Positions 35,937 through 45,382 of a stretch of DNA of 64,000 nt are shown in pieces. This DNA comes from Paenibacillus turicensis. GTDB lineage: Bacteria > Bacillota > Bacilli > Paenibacillales > Paenibacillaceae. The position numbers and the translations under genes are program-made. The DNA lies in NCBI RefSeq assembly GCF_017873435.1, contig NZ_JAGGKG010000002.1, positions 1 to 64,000 on the forward strand, in the 5' to 3' direction. A model generated the notes under the pieces. That model did no database searches. It was not told the origin of the DNA and was given only the letters and a program-made list of their open reading frames with translations. Numbering within the stretch: position 1 is the first letter of the stretch; each line of letters starts with the position of its first letter.

Positions 35937-36989
35937 ATGGCAGCTATCGAGGTCCAGGATTTACGGAAAACATTTAAGGTTCAAAAAAATAGAGAAGGCT
36001 TAAAGGGTGCTTTTCAAGATTTATTTAAGCGACAATATCGTGAAGTACCTGCAGTGAAGGATATTACCTTCCAAATCCCTGAAGGGGAAATCTGTGGATA
36101 TATCGGTGAAAATGGGGCGGGCAAATCAACAACAATTAAAATGCTGACGGGGATTTTAGTACCGACATCAGGCTTTTTAAAGGTTGGCGGATACGTTCCT
36201 TTTCAAGAACGAGAAAAGTTTGTTCAGCATATCGGTGTTGTGTTTGGACAACGTAGTCAGTTATGGTGGGATATCGGTGTCATCGAGTCGTTTGAGCTAT
36301 TACGCAAAGTATATCGTGTGCCACAGGCAGCGTACAAGAAGCGCTTGGATGAACTGGTGGAGCGATTACAGTTACAAGATTTGCTTCATCGTCCTGTACG
36401 TAAATTAAGTTTAGGGCAACGGATGCGCTGTGAGCTTGTAGCGGCTTTACTTCATAATCCATCAATCGTCTTTTTGGACGAACCAACGATTGGACTTGAT
36501 ATCGTCGTGAAATCTGAAATTCGTGAATTTCTGAAGGATATGAATCGAGAGCATGGCACAACCATATTGCTAACAACACATGATCTACAAGATATCGAAG
36601 CACTTTGCTCGCGTGTCATTATGCTGGATGATGGTCAAATCATTTATGATGGTGGCTTGGATGAATTAAAGGCCCGTTGGGGAACCGGGCGTGAGGTTAT
36701 TTTCCAATTTGGTACTGGGACAAAAATTGACCGTTTGAAATCATGGACGACTGGACTAGACGTGACATGGTCTGCTGAAAATGAACTTGGAGCAAAGGTA
36801 TTTATTCCACTTGAAATTAACGTGTCAGAGGTGTTAAGCCGTGTTGTCGGACAAGCTGACATTACAGATATTAAAATTATTGAGACAAATACGGATGAAA
36901 TTGTGCGAAGTATTTATAGCTCAGGTTCGGCTGAGAAGCCAGAGACCAAGTCATCTGAACAACATGAGGAGTTAGCTGCACATGTTTAA
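35937..36989 (+). CDS. ABC-2-type exporter ATP-binding protein
   Basis: A 350-residue ATPase with Walker A GENGAGKST, signature LSLGQRMRCEL, Walker B IVFLDEPTIGLD and a switch His in LLTTHDL. A C-terminal extension of about 100 residues follows the nucleotide-binding domain. The LSLGQRMR signature and the two downstream permeases place it in the family of small exporters once described as viologen or antibiotic exporters. The cargo is unknown. Its end overlaps the next gene by 8 nt, so coupled translation is likely. Confidence 0.9.
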   Translation: MAAIEVQDLRKTFKVQKNREGLKGAFQDLFKRQYREVPAVKDITFQIPEGEICGYIGENGAGKSTTIKMLTGILVPTSGFLKVGGYVPFQEREKFVQHIGVVFGQRSQLWWDIGVIESFELLRKVYRVPQAAYKKRLDELVERLQLQDLLHRPVRKLSLGQRMRCELVAALLHNPSIVFLDEPTIGLDIVVKSEIREFLKDMNREHGTTILLTTHDLQDIEALCSRVIMLDDGQIIYDGGLDELKARWGTGREVIFQFGTGTKIDRLKSWTTGLDVTWSAENELGAKVFIPLEINVSEVLSRVVGQADITDIKIIETNTDEIVRSIYSSGSAEKPETKSSEQHEELAAHV

Positions 36990-37791
36990 AGAAAGTCAAA
37001 TGAGCGCTTATGTTGATTTTATAAGAATTCGGTTTTTGACCATGCTTGCTTACCGTGTTAATTATTATACAGGGATTTTAATTTATACGCTGAATATTGG
37101 GGTTTATTATTTCACATGGAAAGCGATTTATGGTGGTGGAGGAGAGCTAGGGGGCTTTAGCGCATCACAAATGACGACCTATATTGCCGTTTCATGGATG
37201 GCAAGAGCATTTTACTTTAACAATTTAGATCGTGAGATTTCAAATGATATTCGTGATGGGAGCATTGCGATCCAGTTTATTCGTCCTTACAATTATTTGC
37301 TTGTTAAAATGATGCAAGGCTTTGGCGAAGGGCTATTTCGTTTCTTGTTGTTTATGATTCCTGGTATGCTGATCGCGATTTTATTATTTCCAGTGACATT
37401 GCCCACCTCATGGGTTGCGTGGATAGGTTTTTTGGTGATGTTGTTTTTTAGCTTTTTAATTAATTCTCAAATTAATATGATTACAGGTCTTATGTCATTT
37501 TTTGTGGAAAATAATGAAGGATTTATGCGTATGAAACGGGTTGTGGTGGATTTGTTTTCTGGATTAATCATTCCAATTAGCTTGTTTCCAGAATGGTTGT
37601 CTAAGCTACTCTCATTTTTGCCCTTTCAAGCGATCACATACCTTCCAGGCTCTGTATTTACGGGTCGGATTGAAGGCGTGGGTATATGGAACGTGTTAGG
37701 TATTCAAGTTGTGTGGTTTATCGTTCTATTGCTACCTATGGTGTTGTTGTACCACGCTTCAAGACGACGTGTATTTGTGCAAGGAGGTTAA
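36982..37791 (+). CDS. ABC-2-type exporter permease, first subunit
   Basis: 269 residues with about six membrane helices (for example YYTGILIYTLNIGVYYF, LFRFLLFMIPGMLIAILLF, GLIIPISLFPEWLSKLL). Family PF06182-like ABC-2 permease. It overlaps the ATPase gene by 8 nt and is followed after 6 nt by its partner permease, giving the usual ATPase-permease-permease layout. Confidence 0.88.
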   Translation: MFKESQMSAYVDFIRIRFLTMLAYRVNYYTGILIYTLNIGVYYFTWKAIYGGGGELGGFSASQMTTYIAVSWMARAFYFNNLDREISNDIRDGSIAIQFIRPYNYLLVKMMQGFGEGLFRFLLFMIPGMLIAILLFPVTLPTSWVAWIGFLVMLFFSFLINSQINMITGLMSFFVENNEGFMRMKRVVVDLFSGLIIPISLFPEWLSKLLSFLPFQAITYLPGSVFTGRIEGVGIWNVLGIQVVWFIVLLLPMVLLYHASRRRVFVQGG

Positions 37792-37797
37792 AAAATA

Positions 37798-38583
37798 GTG
37801 TATTATTTAGGCCTAATCAATGAATATCTTAAAAATTATATGAAATCTCGTTTAACATACCGTGCTGATTTTTGGGTTGAGGTCATTTCAGATTTGATGT
37901 TCCAGGTGACGAATTTGATTTTTATTTTTGTCATCTTTATGCATACAAATAGCTTAGGTGGCTGGAGTCAAAATGAGGTTATCTTTGTATATGGGTTTTT
38001 TATGCTTCCTTATGGTGTGTTTAGCTGCTTTGTGAACTTATGGGGCTTTAGTGAGCGTTACATTGTAAAAGGGGAAATGGACCGAATCATGACAAGACCA
38101 GCCCACAATTTATTTCAAATCTTTCTTGAAAATGTAGACCCTCCTGCATTAATGGGCTCGATTGTTGGTATTGTCATTATGATCGTTAGTGGCGCACAGC
38201 TTGATCTCGTGTGGCCTTGGTGGAGCATTCCAGCAATTATTATTCTTACGTTAAGTGCTGTAGCCATTTACACAGGGATTTATACGATTTTGACATCGAT
38301 TTCTTTTTACTCTGATGCCCCAACGGGGATTTTACCCCTTATGTATAACATTCAAGGTTATGGGCGTTATCCAGTTACGATTTACAATCGAGCGATTCAA
38401 GTGTTATTAACATGGATTATCCCATTTGCATTTGTAGGGGTCTACCCTGCCTCTTTATTTTTGCAAAAGGAAGGGTTGTCCCAGATGGCATTCCTAACCC
38501 CGGTCGTAGGAATTGTCTTTTTTACGATTGGGATCATTGCTTGGAATCAAGGTGTGAAGCGGTACCGCGGAGCAGGTTCATAA
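37798..38583 (+). CDS. ABC-2-type exporter permease, second subunit
   Basis: 261 residues with six predicted membrane helices and the conserved RIMTRPAHNLFQIFLEN loop typical of this permease family. It starts at GTG behind AAGGAGG (spacing about 10), 6 nt after the first permease. It forms a heterodimeric channel with that protein. It ends before a clear terminator. Confidence 0.88.
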   Translation: MYYLGLINEYLKNYMKSRLTYRADFWVEVISDLMFQVTNLIFIFVIFMHTNSLGGWSQNEVIFVYGFFMLPYGVFSCFVNLWGFSERYIVKGEMDRIMTRPAHNLFQIFLENVDPPALMGSIVGIVIMIVSGAQLDLVWPWWSIPAIIILTLSAVAIYTGIYTILTSISFYSDAPTGILPLMYNIQGYGRYPVTIYNRAIQVLLTWIIPFAFVGVYPASLFLQKEGLSQMAFLTPVVGIVFFTIGIIAWNQGVKRYRGAGS

Positions 38584-38594
38584 AACACGTTAAT

Positions 38595-38632
38595 AAGGTG
38601 AGCAGGACATTTCGTCCGCTCACCTTTTTTAT
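38595..38632 (+). terminator. Rho-independent terminator after the ABC-2 exporter operon
   Basis: AAGGTGAGC and GCTCACCTT pair, with an inner GGAC/GTCC helix (38595-38624), and run into six T. The downstream convergent MATE gene ends 36 nt further. Confidence 0.9.
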
Positions 38633-38660
38633 CTTGTAAATCAAGGCTAGTGAAAATGAA

Positions 38661-40055
38661 TTATGAAGTCGCCGTCATCATCTTGTTTTTCTTCCAATTT
38701 CCAAATACGTAATATAAGGTATTCATAATTGCAGCAAACAAGAAGGACGTTGGGAAGCTCCACCAAATCGCATCAAATCCATAATGACTACTTAAATATT
38801 CGGCAAATGGATTACGAATAAATAGTAGGGAGAAGGTGGTGATTAACAATGGAATCATCACGACACCAGACGAGCGGACAACCCCTGCAACGATGTTGAA
38901 GATACCAAATAAAATAAACGACCACAAAGTAATCATGTTAATATGTGCCGCAAGCTCAATCGCTTTCCCTTCAGCAGGGAGGAAAATAGATAATACAGGG
39001 CGATTGAAAAATAAAATTAAGGCAGAAGCAAAACCAGTGAACAGGATATTGAAGATGACGCCTGTGATTGTAATTTTATGAATCCGATCCCATCGACCAG
39101 CTCCGATATTTTGAGCAGCCATTGACGTGATTGCTCCACCAATTGCCATTGCAGGCATCTGAACGTAACCAGATAATTGATTAGATATGCCAAATGCAGC
39201 CGTAGCTTCTGAGCCATAGGAATTTACGATATGAATTAAAAGTAAGTTACTTAATGACACAACGACCATTTGTAATCCCATCGGTACACCCTTGTTGACT
39301 AACGTACGGATAATTTTCCAATTGATTCGTAATAGATGTAGTTCGGTTTTTTGAATACGTAAAAAGTATTCTTTACGATATAAATAAATAATTAACAGTG
39401 TTAACGAAGTGCATTGTGCAATAAAGGTCGCGACTGATGAACCAGCAATGCCCATTTCAGGGAATGGTCCAATTCCTTTAATAAGTAATGGGTTAAGAAT
39501 AATATCGATAATTGCTGAAATAAGCATGAAGTAAAATGGGGTTTTAGAGTCGCCTGAACCTCTAAGCACAGCCATAACTAGGTTATATCCAAACATAAAG
39601 GGAATTCCCGCAAATAAGATACGAGTATATGAAATCGCCATTTCCTGTGCGTCTAATGGAGTATTCATTAGCTCCAAAATAGTTGGCGTGAATAACAATC
39701 CGATTACACCAATGATTAACGACAGGCCAATAAAAAACACAACGCTTGTACCTACAACCTTTTTCGCCTCATCGATTTTTTTGGCGCCTAAATTTTGTCC
39801 AATTAAAATAACTGCTGCCATGGAGGTTCCAAATACAGCACTAAGCAAGAACATCATAATAATCCCTGCATTGGACGTTGCTGCGAGTGCGGTTTCGCCT
39901 AACAATTTCCCAACCCAGATCGAGTTGATGGAGTTATTCAGTGCTTGAAGAATGTTCCCAAATAGTAACGGTAAAGAAAAGTAAAATAACGTTTTGGCAA
40001 TTGGACCTTCTGTTAATGTAGGTTTGCTACCTTGTTGTTTTATTTGATTACTCAT
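38661..40055 (-). CDS. MATE-family multidrug efflux transporter
   Basis: 464 residues from the ATG at 40055, which follows AAAGGTGG; the longer frame adds only three residues. Twelve membrane helices are arranged in two six-helix lobes. The N-lobe opens LFYFSLPLLFGNILQALNNSINSIWVG, and the matching C-lobe opens NKGVPMGLQMVVVSLSNLLLIHIV. It exports cationic drugs or metabolites by Na+ or H+ exchange. It is likely monocistronic; the HAD gene upstream is separated by a terminator. Confidence 0.93.
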   Translation of the reverse strand: MSNQIKQQGSKPTLTEGPIAKTLFYFSLPLLFGNILQALNNSINSIWVGKLLGETALAATSNAGIIMMFLLSAVFGTSMAAVILIGQNLGAKKIDEAKKVVGTSVVFFIGLSLIIGVIGLLFTPTILELMNTPLDAQEMAISYTRILFAGIPFMFGYNLVMAVLRGSGDSKTPFYFMLISAIIDIILNPLLIKGIGPFPEMGIAGSSVATFIAQCTSLTLLIIYLYRKEYFLRIQKTELHLLRINWKIIRTLVNKGVPMGLQMVVVSLSNLLLIHIVNSYGSEATAAFGISNQLSGYVQMPAMAIGGAITSMAAQNIGAGRWDRIHKITITGVIFNILFTGFASALILFFNRPVLSIFLPAEGKAIELAAHINMITLWSFILFGIFNIVAGVVRSSGVVMIPLLITTFSLLFIRNPFAEYLSSHYGFDAIWWSFPTSFLFAAIMNTLYYVFGNWKKNKMMTATS

Positions 40056-40087
40056 GTGTACCACCTTTTGATATGTAAATTGTGAAA

Positions 40088-40114
40088 AAGAACTGCCAAG
40101 AAGGCTTGGCAGTC
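40088..40114 (-). terminator. Terminator of the HAD-hydrolase/ArsR-like unit
   Basis: On the minus strand ACTGCCAAG (40113-40105) and CTTGGCAGT (40100-40092) form a 9-bp stem, followed by TCTTTTT. It lies 24 nt after the HAD gene stop. Confidence 0.75.
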
Positions 40115-40137
40115 ATTAAGGAAATCAACTAAGAAAA

Positions 40138-40902
40138 TTAATTTTGTTGTGTTTTTGCAAAAGATGTATTGTGGAATATGATGTCGGGAACTTCTTGAAG
40201 TGAGTTTACAGTATACATTGTGCCACGAGTTGGAGGTTGCAATTCAATGACATTATATGCCCATTCATCAGGCAAATTAATATAAATTGTGTTTAATCCT
40301 GCCGTTAACGCAGGCATAATATCTGTACGTAAGCTGTTGCCAATCATCCAAGTATGATTGCGATTAAAGTGTCTCGATGACAAAATTCCTTCTAATGCTT
40401 CGATATTTTTATGCTTTCGGATATAAATCCGATCTTGAAAAAATTGAGCCAACTTCATTTGCTCGATTTTCCGGCTTTGAATGACAGCTTCCCCACCAGT
40501 GTACAAAAAAAGCTCATGCCCCTGATTTTGCAACGAGGTAAGCGTATCTACCATCCCAGGGTAAGCTTCAACGGGTTGCTCATACACACTCATGCCAAGC
40601 AACATTAACTCATCCTCATATTGTGGCACTATAGGCTGATTTAATTCCTTACAAAAATAATGATAAGTTTCAATTAATGAATTTGGAAAATGAATGCTGG
40701 TAAAACCAACAATGTGCACGCCAGCTACATCAATCTCAATTTGCTTAGAACGCACCTCTGCTTTAGTTAACCGGGAAGCTGGGAGCCACGTAATCATTTT
40801 TTCAGAAAATTGCTCCAAAATCATTTCAAAATAACGATTGCAATATACAAGTGTATCATCTAAGTCAAATAAAATTTGTTGTGCGTATTTCAAAAAGCTC
40901 AC
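40138..40902 (-). CDS. HAD-superfamily hydrolase
   Basis: 254 residues. Motif I is ILFDLDDTLVY, with the catalytic Asp pair near residues 13-15. Motif II is in LFLYTGGE, and motif IV reads WMIGNSLRTDIMPALTAGL. A cap domain lies between motifs I and II. It is probably a small-molecule phosphatase. It begins 6 nt after the ArsR-like gene on the same strand, so both are co-transcribed. The substrate is unknown. Confidence 0.85.
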   Translation of the reverse strand: MSFLKYAQQILFDLDDTLVYCNRYFEMILEQFSEKMITWLPASRLTKAEVRSKQIEIDVAGVHIVGFTSIHFPNSLIETYHYFCKELNQPIVPQYEDELMLLGMSVYEQPVEAYPGMVDTLTSLQNQGHELFLYTGGEAVIQSRKIEQMKLAQFFQDRIYIRKHKNIEALEGILSSRHFNRNHTWMIGNSLRTDIMPALTAGLNTIYINLPDEWAYNVIELQPPTRGTMYTVNSLQEVPDIIFHNTSFAKTQQN

Positions 40903-40908
40903 TCCTTG

Positions 40909-41826
40909 CTACAAACGAATATATGATTCTAAGAAGATAGGTAATTCTGCTACACCATCTGGGCGAATGCTAAATTTCTCGTCATCTTGCCCAAGAAGGT
41001 GGGTACGTAATAGCCCTGCTACACGCAAAATAAGTAGCTGATGTAATAATTCATCTCTGGTGATTCCAAGTGCTGTAACAATTTCATGCATTGATTTAGG
41101 TCCAAGTGCGACATAACGTAATAAACGAAGATATTCCGCTTTAGATATCGCTCTTGTTAAACGAAGCAATGAAATTGGAGGCTCATCCTCATCACACTGA
41201 GGTAAATCGATCGGATACTGGATAAACAATAAATTTTCATAAAAATAATAAGTATTAAGTGGTCTAAGATGAATAGTGGGGAGCAGGATAACCTTATCAA
41301 TATGTTGCTCTGGTTCAAGCACAAGTCCACCTGAAGCATACTCAATTAACATATCCATATCCATTTTATTAGCTAATATTAATTTTTCAGCGGCATCTTC
41401 CATTAGTAGGGGGACATATTGATCCTCTACTGTAGTGAAGTAGCTTTCGTACCATACACGTAGTAATGGGGTATATTTTTCCTTAATACGTATCATATCC
41501 TCTATTTTAACATGAGGAACAAGCGAGGAGATACAATCAGCGAGCTCAGTCGCCTCTTGCATATTAAGAAAATCAAGAAACTCAGGGATCCCTGCTTCAG
41601 CTTCGCGTGTAATTGCTAATGCGTATAGATGATCGTAATCTGTAAATGGAAGTAATTTAGCCGCTTCAAAGTCAGCATGATGCTCAGAACTTATCATTTG
41701 ATGTGCATCTTCAATCCACTGAGAACCAACATCTAAATTATTAACCCATTTTTGTGTTGTATATATTAAAAAGCTGCTAATCAATTCATAAACAGGCGAT
41801 ACATCAATCTTTAATTGATAGGTCAT
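40909..41826 (-). CDS. ArsR-like winged-helix regulator
   Basis: 305 residues. The C-terminal third contains a winged helix-turn-helix (SKAEYLRLLRYVALGPKSMHEIVTALGITRDELLHQLLILRVAGLL). The N-terminal 190 residues are helical and of unknown fold, as in the large ArsR-like proteins of Bacillales often found beside MFS transporter genes. The gene is divergent from an MFS transporter whose promoter region holds a dyad, so it may repress that gene. No known ligand. Confidence 0.7.
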   Translation of the reverse strand: MTYQLKIDVSPVYELISSFLIYTTQKWVNNLDVGSQWIEDAHQMISSEHHADFEAAKLLPFTDYDHLYALAITREAEAGIPEFLDFLNMQEATELADCISSLVPHVKIEDMIRIKEKYTPLLRVWYESYFTTVEDQYVPLLMEDAAEKLILANKMDMDMLIEYASGGLVLEPEQHIDKVILLPTIHLRPLNTYYFYENLLFIQYPIDLPQCDEDEPPISLLRLTRAISKAEYLRLLRYVALGPKSMHEIVTALGITRDELLHQLLILRVAGLLRTHLLGQDDEKFSIRPDGVAELPIFLESYIRL

Positions 41827-41876
41827 GAGTTTAGCACTCCTTCACTTGATTACTTAGCATACCATTTTATTATCTC

Positions 41877-41905
41877 TTGTTAGGTGTCGCCTTGTCCACT
41901 ATAAT
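41877..41905 (+). promoter_or_regulatory. Sigma-A promoter of the MFS transporter gene
   Basis: TTGTTA (41877-41882) and a perfect TATAAT (41900-41905) are separated by 17 bp, giving a start near 41912. Confidence 0.72.
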
Positions 41906-41938
41906 GTGTATAGGAATGTATAACTGTACCAATTCAGC

Positions 41939-41969
41939 GAAAAGTCGTCACAGTTTGTTGACGATTTTC
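41939..41969 (+). promoter_or_regulatory. Dyad between the ArsR-like gene and the MFS gene, candidate operator
   Basis: GAAAA-G-TCGTCA at the left and TGACGATTTTC at the right are nearly perfect inverted repeats with an 8-nt centre. It lies about 27 nt downstream of the inferred MFS start and upstream of the ribosome site. It could be a repressor operator or an RNA hairpin. The window gives no direct way to decide. Confidence 0.5.
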
Positions 41970-42006
41970 TTTGTTTTGTAACGATGCAAGAGGGAGTATT
42001 TTGAAC

Positions 42007-43194
42007 ATGTCTGCAATAGATCGACCAAGCTCTACCTTTTTTACACCTTTTAAAATTTTAATTATAGTCATTATTATGTCTGGACTAAGTCAAGGCATGT
42101 TACTTCCATTACTATCAATTATGATGGAAAAGCAGGGAGTTCCTGCATCAGTAAATGGGCTACACGCAGCAGCATTATACGTAGGTTCCTTTGCAATGTC
42201 TATTATAGCAGAACGAATACTAGGAATAACTGGCTTCAAAAAGCTGATGGCGGGTGGTTTAGTTTTTGTTATATTTGCGATGCCTCTCTTTTTATGGGTG
42301 ACAGATATGCGATGGTGGATATTGCTACGTATTTTAGTTGGAATTGGCGACAGTGCGATTCATTTTGCCTCACAGCTATGGATGTTAATTATAACACCTG
42401 CGGAGCAGCGTGGAAGAAATATTTCATTATATGGTATGTCGTATGGACTTGGCTTTAGCATTGGGCCTTTAGGGATTCGGCTAATGTTTTTAGGTGACTG
42501 GGTTCCCTTTGTGGTTGTTATTTTGTTGTTTTTACTTTCGTTTCTTATTGTAATGAGGTTTATGCCAGAGGTTTACCCAGAAAAAGTAAAACAAGGAGAC
42601 CATGAATTTAAGCCCAAACGTAGCTATTTACAAATATATAAGCTTGCTTGGTTTGCGTTATTACCTTCATTATTATACGGTTATATGGAGGCCGCAATGA
42701 ACAGCAATTTTCCTATTTACGGACTTCGGATCGGATTTACTTCAAATGAAATTGCAACCTTGCTTCCTTTCTTCGGTTTAGGTGGTTTGATTCTTCAGCT
42801 CCCTCTGGGATATTTAAGCGATCGATATGGTCGGAAGCCGATTTTGATGTTGGCTGGTTTTGGCGGAGGTATTTTATTCCTCATTGTTCCGTTTGTTGGT
42901 AATCATCTTATAGCTACCTTATTGTTGTTTGTAGGTGCAGGTGGTCTTGTTGGTTCCTTTTTCTCGCTTGGCTTAGCTTATGCCGCTGATATTTTACCTA
43001 AGCATATGCTGCCAATTGCTAACGTAATTGCTTCGTTTCATTTTAGTATAGGTAGTATTATTGGGCCAAATGTAAGTGGTTATGTGATGCAGGCTGGAAA
43101 TGCAGGACTGTTATTTGTATTTTTAGGAATTAGTTATTTGATTTTTACATTTTCAGGTGTTCTCTTCAAGCAAAAGCAACAACAAACAACGTAA
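42007..43194 (+). CDS. Major facilitator superfamily transporter
   Basis: 395 residues from the ATG at 42007, behind a GAGGGA ribosome site. Twelve membrane helices are in two halves. The second half carries the MFS signature loop GYLSDRYGRKPIL, and the first has a weaker one. It resembles multidrug or sugar-efflux MFS pumps. It is divergent from the ArsR-like regulator gene. The substrate is unknown. Confidence 0.88.
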   Translation: MSAIDRPSSTFFTPFKILIIVIIMSGLSQGMLLPLLSIMMEKQGVPASVNGLHAAALYVGSFAMSIIAERILGITGFKKLMAGGLVFVIFAMPLFLWVTDMRWWILLRILVGIGDSAIHFASQLWMLIITPAEQRGRNISLYGMSYGLGFSIGPLGIRLMFLGDWVPFVVVILLFLLSFLIVMRFMPEVYPEKVKQGDHEFKPKRSYLQIYKLAWFALLPSLLYGYMEAAMNSNFPIYGLRIGFTSNEIATLLPFFGLGGLILQLPLGYLSDRYGRKPILMLAGFGGGILFLIVPFVGNHLIATLLLFVGAGGLVGSFFSLGLAYAADILPKHMLPIANVIASFHFSIGSIIGPNVSGYVMQAGNAGLLFVFLGISYLIFTFSGVLFKQKQQQTT

Positions 43195-43328
43195 ATTATA
43201 CGTTAAATGTTAAAATGGTGTAATCGTTTTTAATCACTTTTTAGGTATAATCAATGGGATGAGCCTACGTATTTGACTTCATGATAGGAAAGCTGGAGCT
43301 GGAGAGGCGAAAAGGAGATAATACGGAA

Positions 43329-44075
43329 ATGATAAAAGTAACTCATTTGAAGCAATCTGTTTATGATGAACATGAGCAAAATAAAAAAACGATCCTCAAT
43401 AATATTACAACACAATTTGAGCAAGGTGAATTTGTAGGACTTATCGGAGCGAGTGGGAGTGGGAAAAGTACATTTTTGCGCTCCATTGCCTTACAGCTTA
43501 AATGGGATGCTGGAGATTTAGAGTGGGATGGTAAAAAAGTAATTTCTGGTGGGGGAAAAGCCTCCCGAAAATATCGCTCCCAAGCAGCATACCTAGAGCA
43601 AAATCCTTCATTAAATAAAGATAAAACTGCGTTAAAAAATGTACTTATCGGACAAGCAGGACAAACATCTTGGCTAAGAAGATTAACAGGTATGATTCGT
43701 TCTGATGATTATATGGGTGCAATGGATGAGCTTGAGAAATTTGGCTTGCTAGATAAAGCTCATCTTAAGGCTGGTGTTCTAAGTGGTGGGGAGCTACAAC
43801 GTGTAGCCATTTGCAGGGCACTTGTCCATGGTGCTACATTTATGGCAGCGGATGAACCCGTACTAGGACTTGATCCAAAAACGGCTGAAAAGGTTATACT
43901 TACATTAAAGAAGCTATGTGAGGAGCAAAATAAAATTATTGTAACTGCATTACCTATAGATTTAGCACAGCGGTATTGTCACCGCGTGATTGGCATTGCA
44001 GATGGTACAATTACATTTGATGTGGCAGGTCGTAGACTAACTGCAGAGGAGAAGAGGTCGGTTCACTTGTTATGA
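43329..44075 (+). CDS. Orphan ABC ATPase, phosphonate-transporter (PhnC)-like
   Basis: 248 residues from the ATG at 43329, the start of the normal ATPase fold (MIKVTHLK); the longer frame has no support. Walker A is GASGSGKST, the signature is LSGGELQRVAICRAL and Walker B is FMAADEPVLGLDP. Its closest feel is PhnC, but no permease gene is adjacent. It ends with a 4-nt ATGA overlap with a lipoprotein gene, and two-component genes follow, so it may energise an unlinked permease or take part in sensing. Confidence 0.82.
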   Translation: MIKVTHLKQSVYDEHEQNKKTILNNITTQFEQGEFVGLIGASGSGKSTFLRSIALQLKWDAGDLEWDGKKVISGGGKASRKYRSQAAYLEQNPSLNKDKTALKNVLIGQAGQTSWLRRLTGMIRSDDYMGAMDELEKFGLLDKAHLKAGVLSGGELQRVAICRALVHGATFMAADEPVLGLDPKTAEKVILTLKKLCEEQNKIIVTALPIDLAQRYCHRVIGIADGTITFDVAGRRLTAEEKRSVHLL

Positions 44076-45355
44076 GAAATAAAAAAAGAACAAAAAAAGG
44101 GATCAATCTGATGTGGCTCAGCTTCGTCCTCATCTTGCTTAGTGGCTGTAGCATCATAACAGACCCTAAGCTGTTGATGCGTGAGCCTTCATTATCTTCA
44201 GATAAATCTACTTTGCTGAGTGTTATTAACAATGAGATCAGAAGTGAGATGAAGGGCGCCACGATTGTCAGGCCGCGTAACTCCAATGATGTAAGCTCGA
44301 TTCGGGTTGCGGATCTTAATCAGGATGGGGTTAAGGAAGCGATTGTTTTTTATGAAACACCTGAGGAGGTTGTACGTCTCCATGGTTTAATATTAAGTAA
44401 TGTTAATGATCAATGGAAAGTACAAACGAAGTTTGACATTGAGGGGCAAATTCTTGAATCTTTTGAACTTCGGGATATGACTGGCAATGGTCATATTAAT
44501 ATTATCGTGGGATACTCTGGTGAAAATAATGAGGCGCAAAAGGGATTAACGGTATATTCGTATACAGGTAGCAAGGTGGAAACGCTAGTCTCACTGCCTT
44601 ACAATTATTATATGATTGATGATCTCAATCACGATGGCAAAGCGGATTTAACGATTGTAACACTACGTAAGCAGCAATATGCGATTATTACTACGTATCA
44701 ATATAACAACAATTTATTTCAAGAGTTAGACCATATTCAACTCGATGATCATATTCAAGAATACTACAACATTGTTCATGGTAATGTAACACCTAAAACG
44801 CGTGGTATTATTCTTGACGCAGCATTAGGAGCCAAAGACGCATATTCACATATTATTATTATGCGTGATGGGAAGCTCGTTGATTTGGTTAACCAGGATT
44901 ATACGTACAAAGCAGTTCCTATTTTAAGTGGTGATGTTAACGATGATGGGATTTTAGAAATAGGAAGACCGGAAAGGCCAAAAGGTTGGGAGTACATTTC
45001 ATACGATGAAATACCTTGGTTGTACTCTTATTACCAGTGGGATGATGAAAAAGGATTAAAGTTTGTGATGCAGCAATATATGGATTCTGCAGGTCGTTTT
45101 TATTTTAATTTCCCTACTGAATGGTATGGGAATGTTACAATTGATACAAAAAACTCAGACAAAAATCGTTATATTCGTTTTATACGAATTGACAATAGTG
45201 AAACATTAGCTGAAATTCGATTTTTCTCGCGCTCAGAATGGGAGCAAAACAAGGATGAATGGGAGCTACTAGATAGTGATAAAGATAAAATGATCGGTTT
45301 TCGCAGCCATACTGACTTAAAATTCGATAAAAGCGAAAAAGAAATAAAGCGTTAA
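44072..45355 (+). CDS. Lipoprotein with integrin-like/VCBS Asp-rich repeats
   Basis: 427 residues. After a signal peptide and lipobox LLSGCS, Asp-rich calcium-binding loops recur: DLNQDGVKEA, DMTGNGHINI, DDLNHDGKAD and DVNDDGILEI, the hallmark of FG-GAP/VCBS beta-propellers. The C-terminal part (FYFNFPTEWYG) has another, unnamed domain. It should sit on the outer face of the membrane. It overlaps the ABC ATPase gene by 4 nt and is followed after 27 nt by a response regulator gene, suggesting that it is a sensory or cell-surface partner of the two-component system. Confidence 0.78.
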   Translation: MRNKKRTKKGINLMWLSFVLILLSGCSIITDPKLLMREPSLSSDKSTLLSVINNEIRSEMKGATIVRPRNSNDVSSIRVADLNQDGVKEAIVFYETPEEVVRLHGLILSNVNDQWKVQTKFDIEGQILESFELRDMTGNGHINIIVGYSGENNEAQKGLTVYSYTGSKVETLVSLPYNYYMIDDLNHDGKADLTIVTLRKQQYAIITTYQYNNNLFQELDHIQLDDHIQEYYNIVHGNVTPKTRGIILDAALGAKDAYSHIIIMRDGKLVDLVNQDYTYKAVPILSGDVNDDGILEIGRPERPKGWEYISYDEIPWLYSYYQWDDEKGLKFVMQQYMDSAGRFYFNFPTEWYGNVTIDTKNSDKNRYIRFIRIDNSETLAEIRFFSRSEWEQNKDEWELLDSDKDKMIGFRSHTDLKFDKSEKEIKR

Positions 45356-45382
45356 AAAAATGGGAGAAAGAGGGCGATATAC

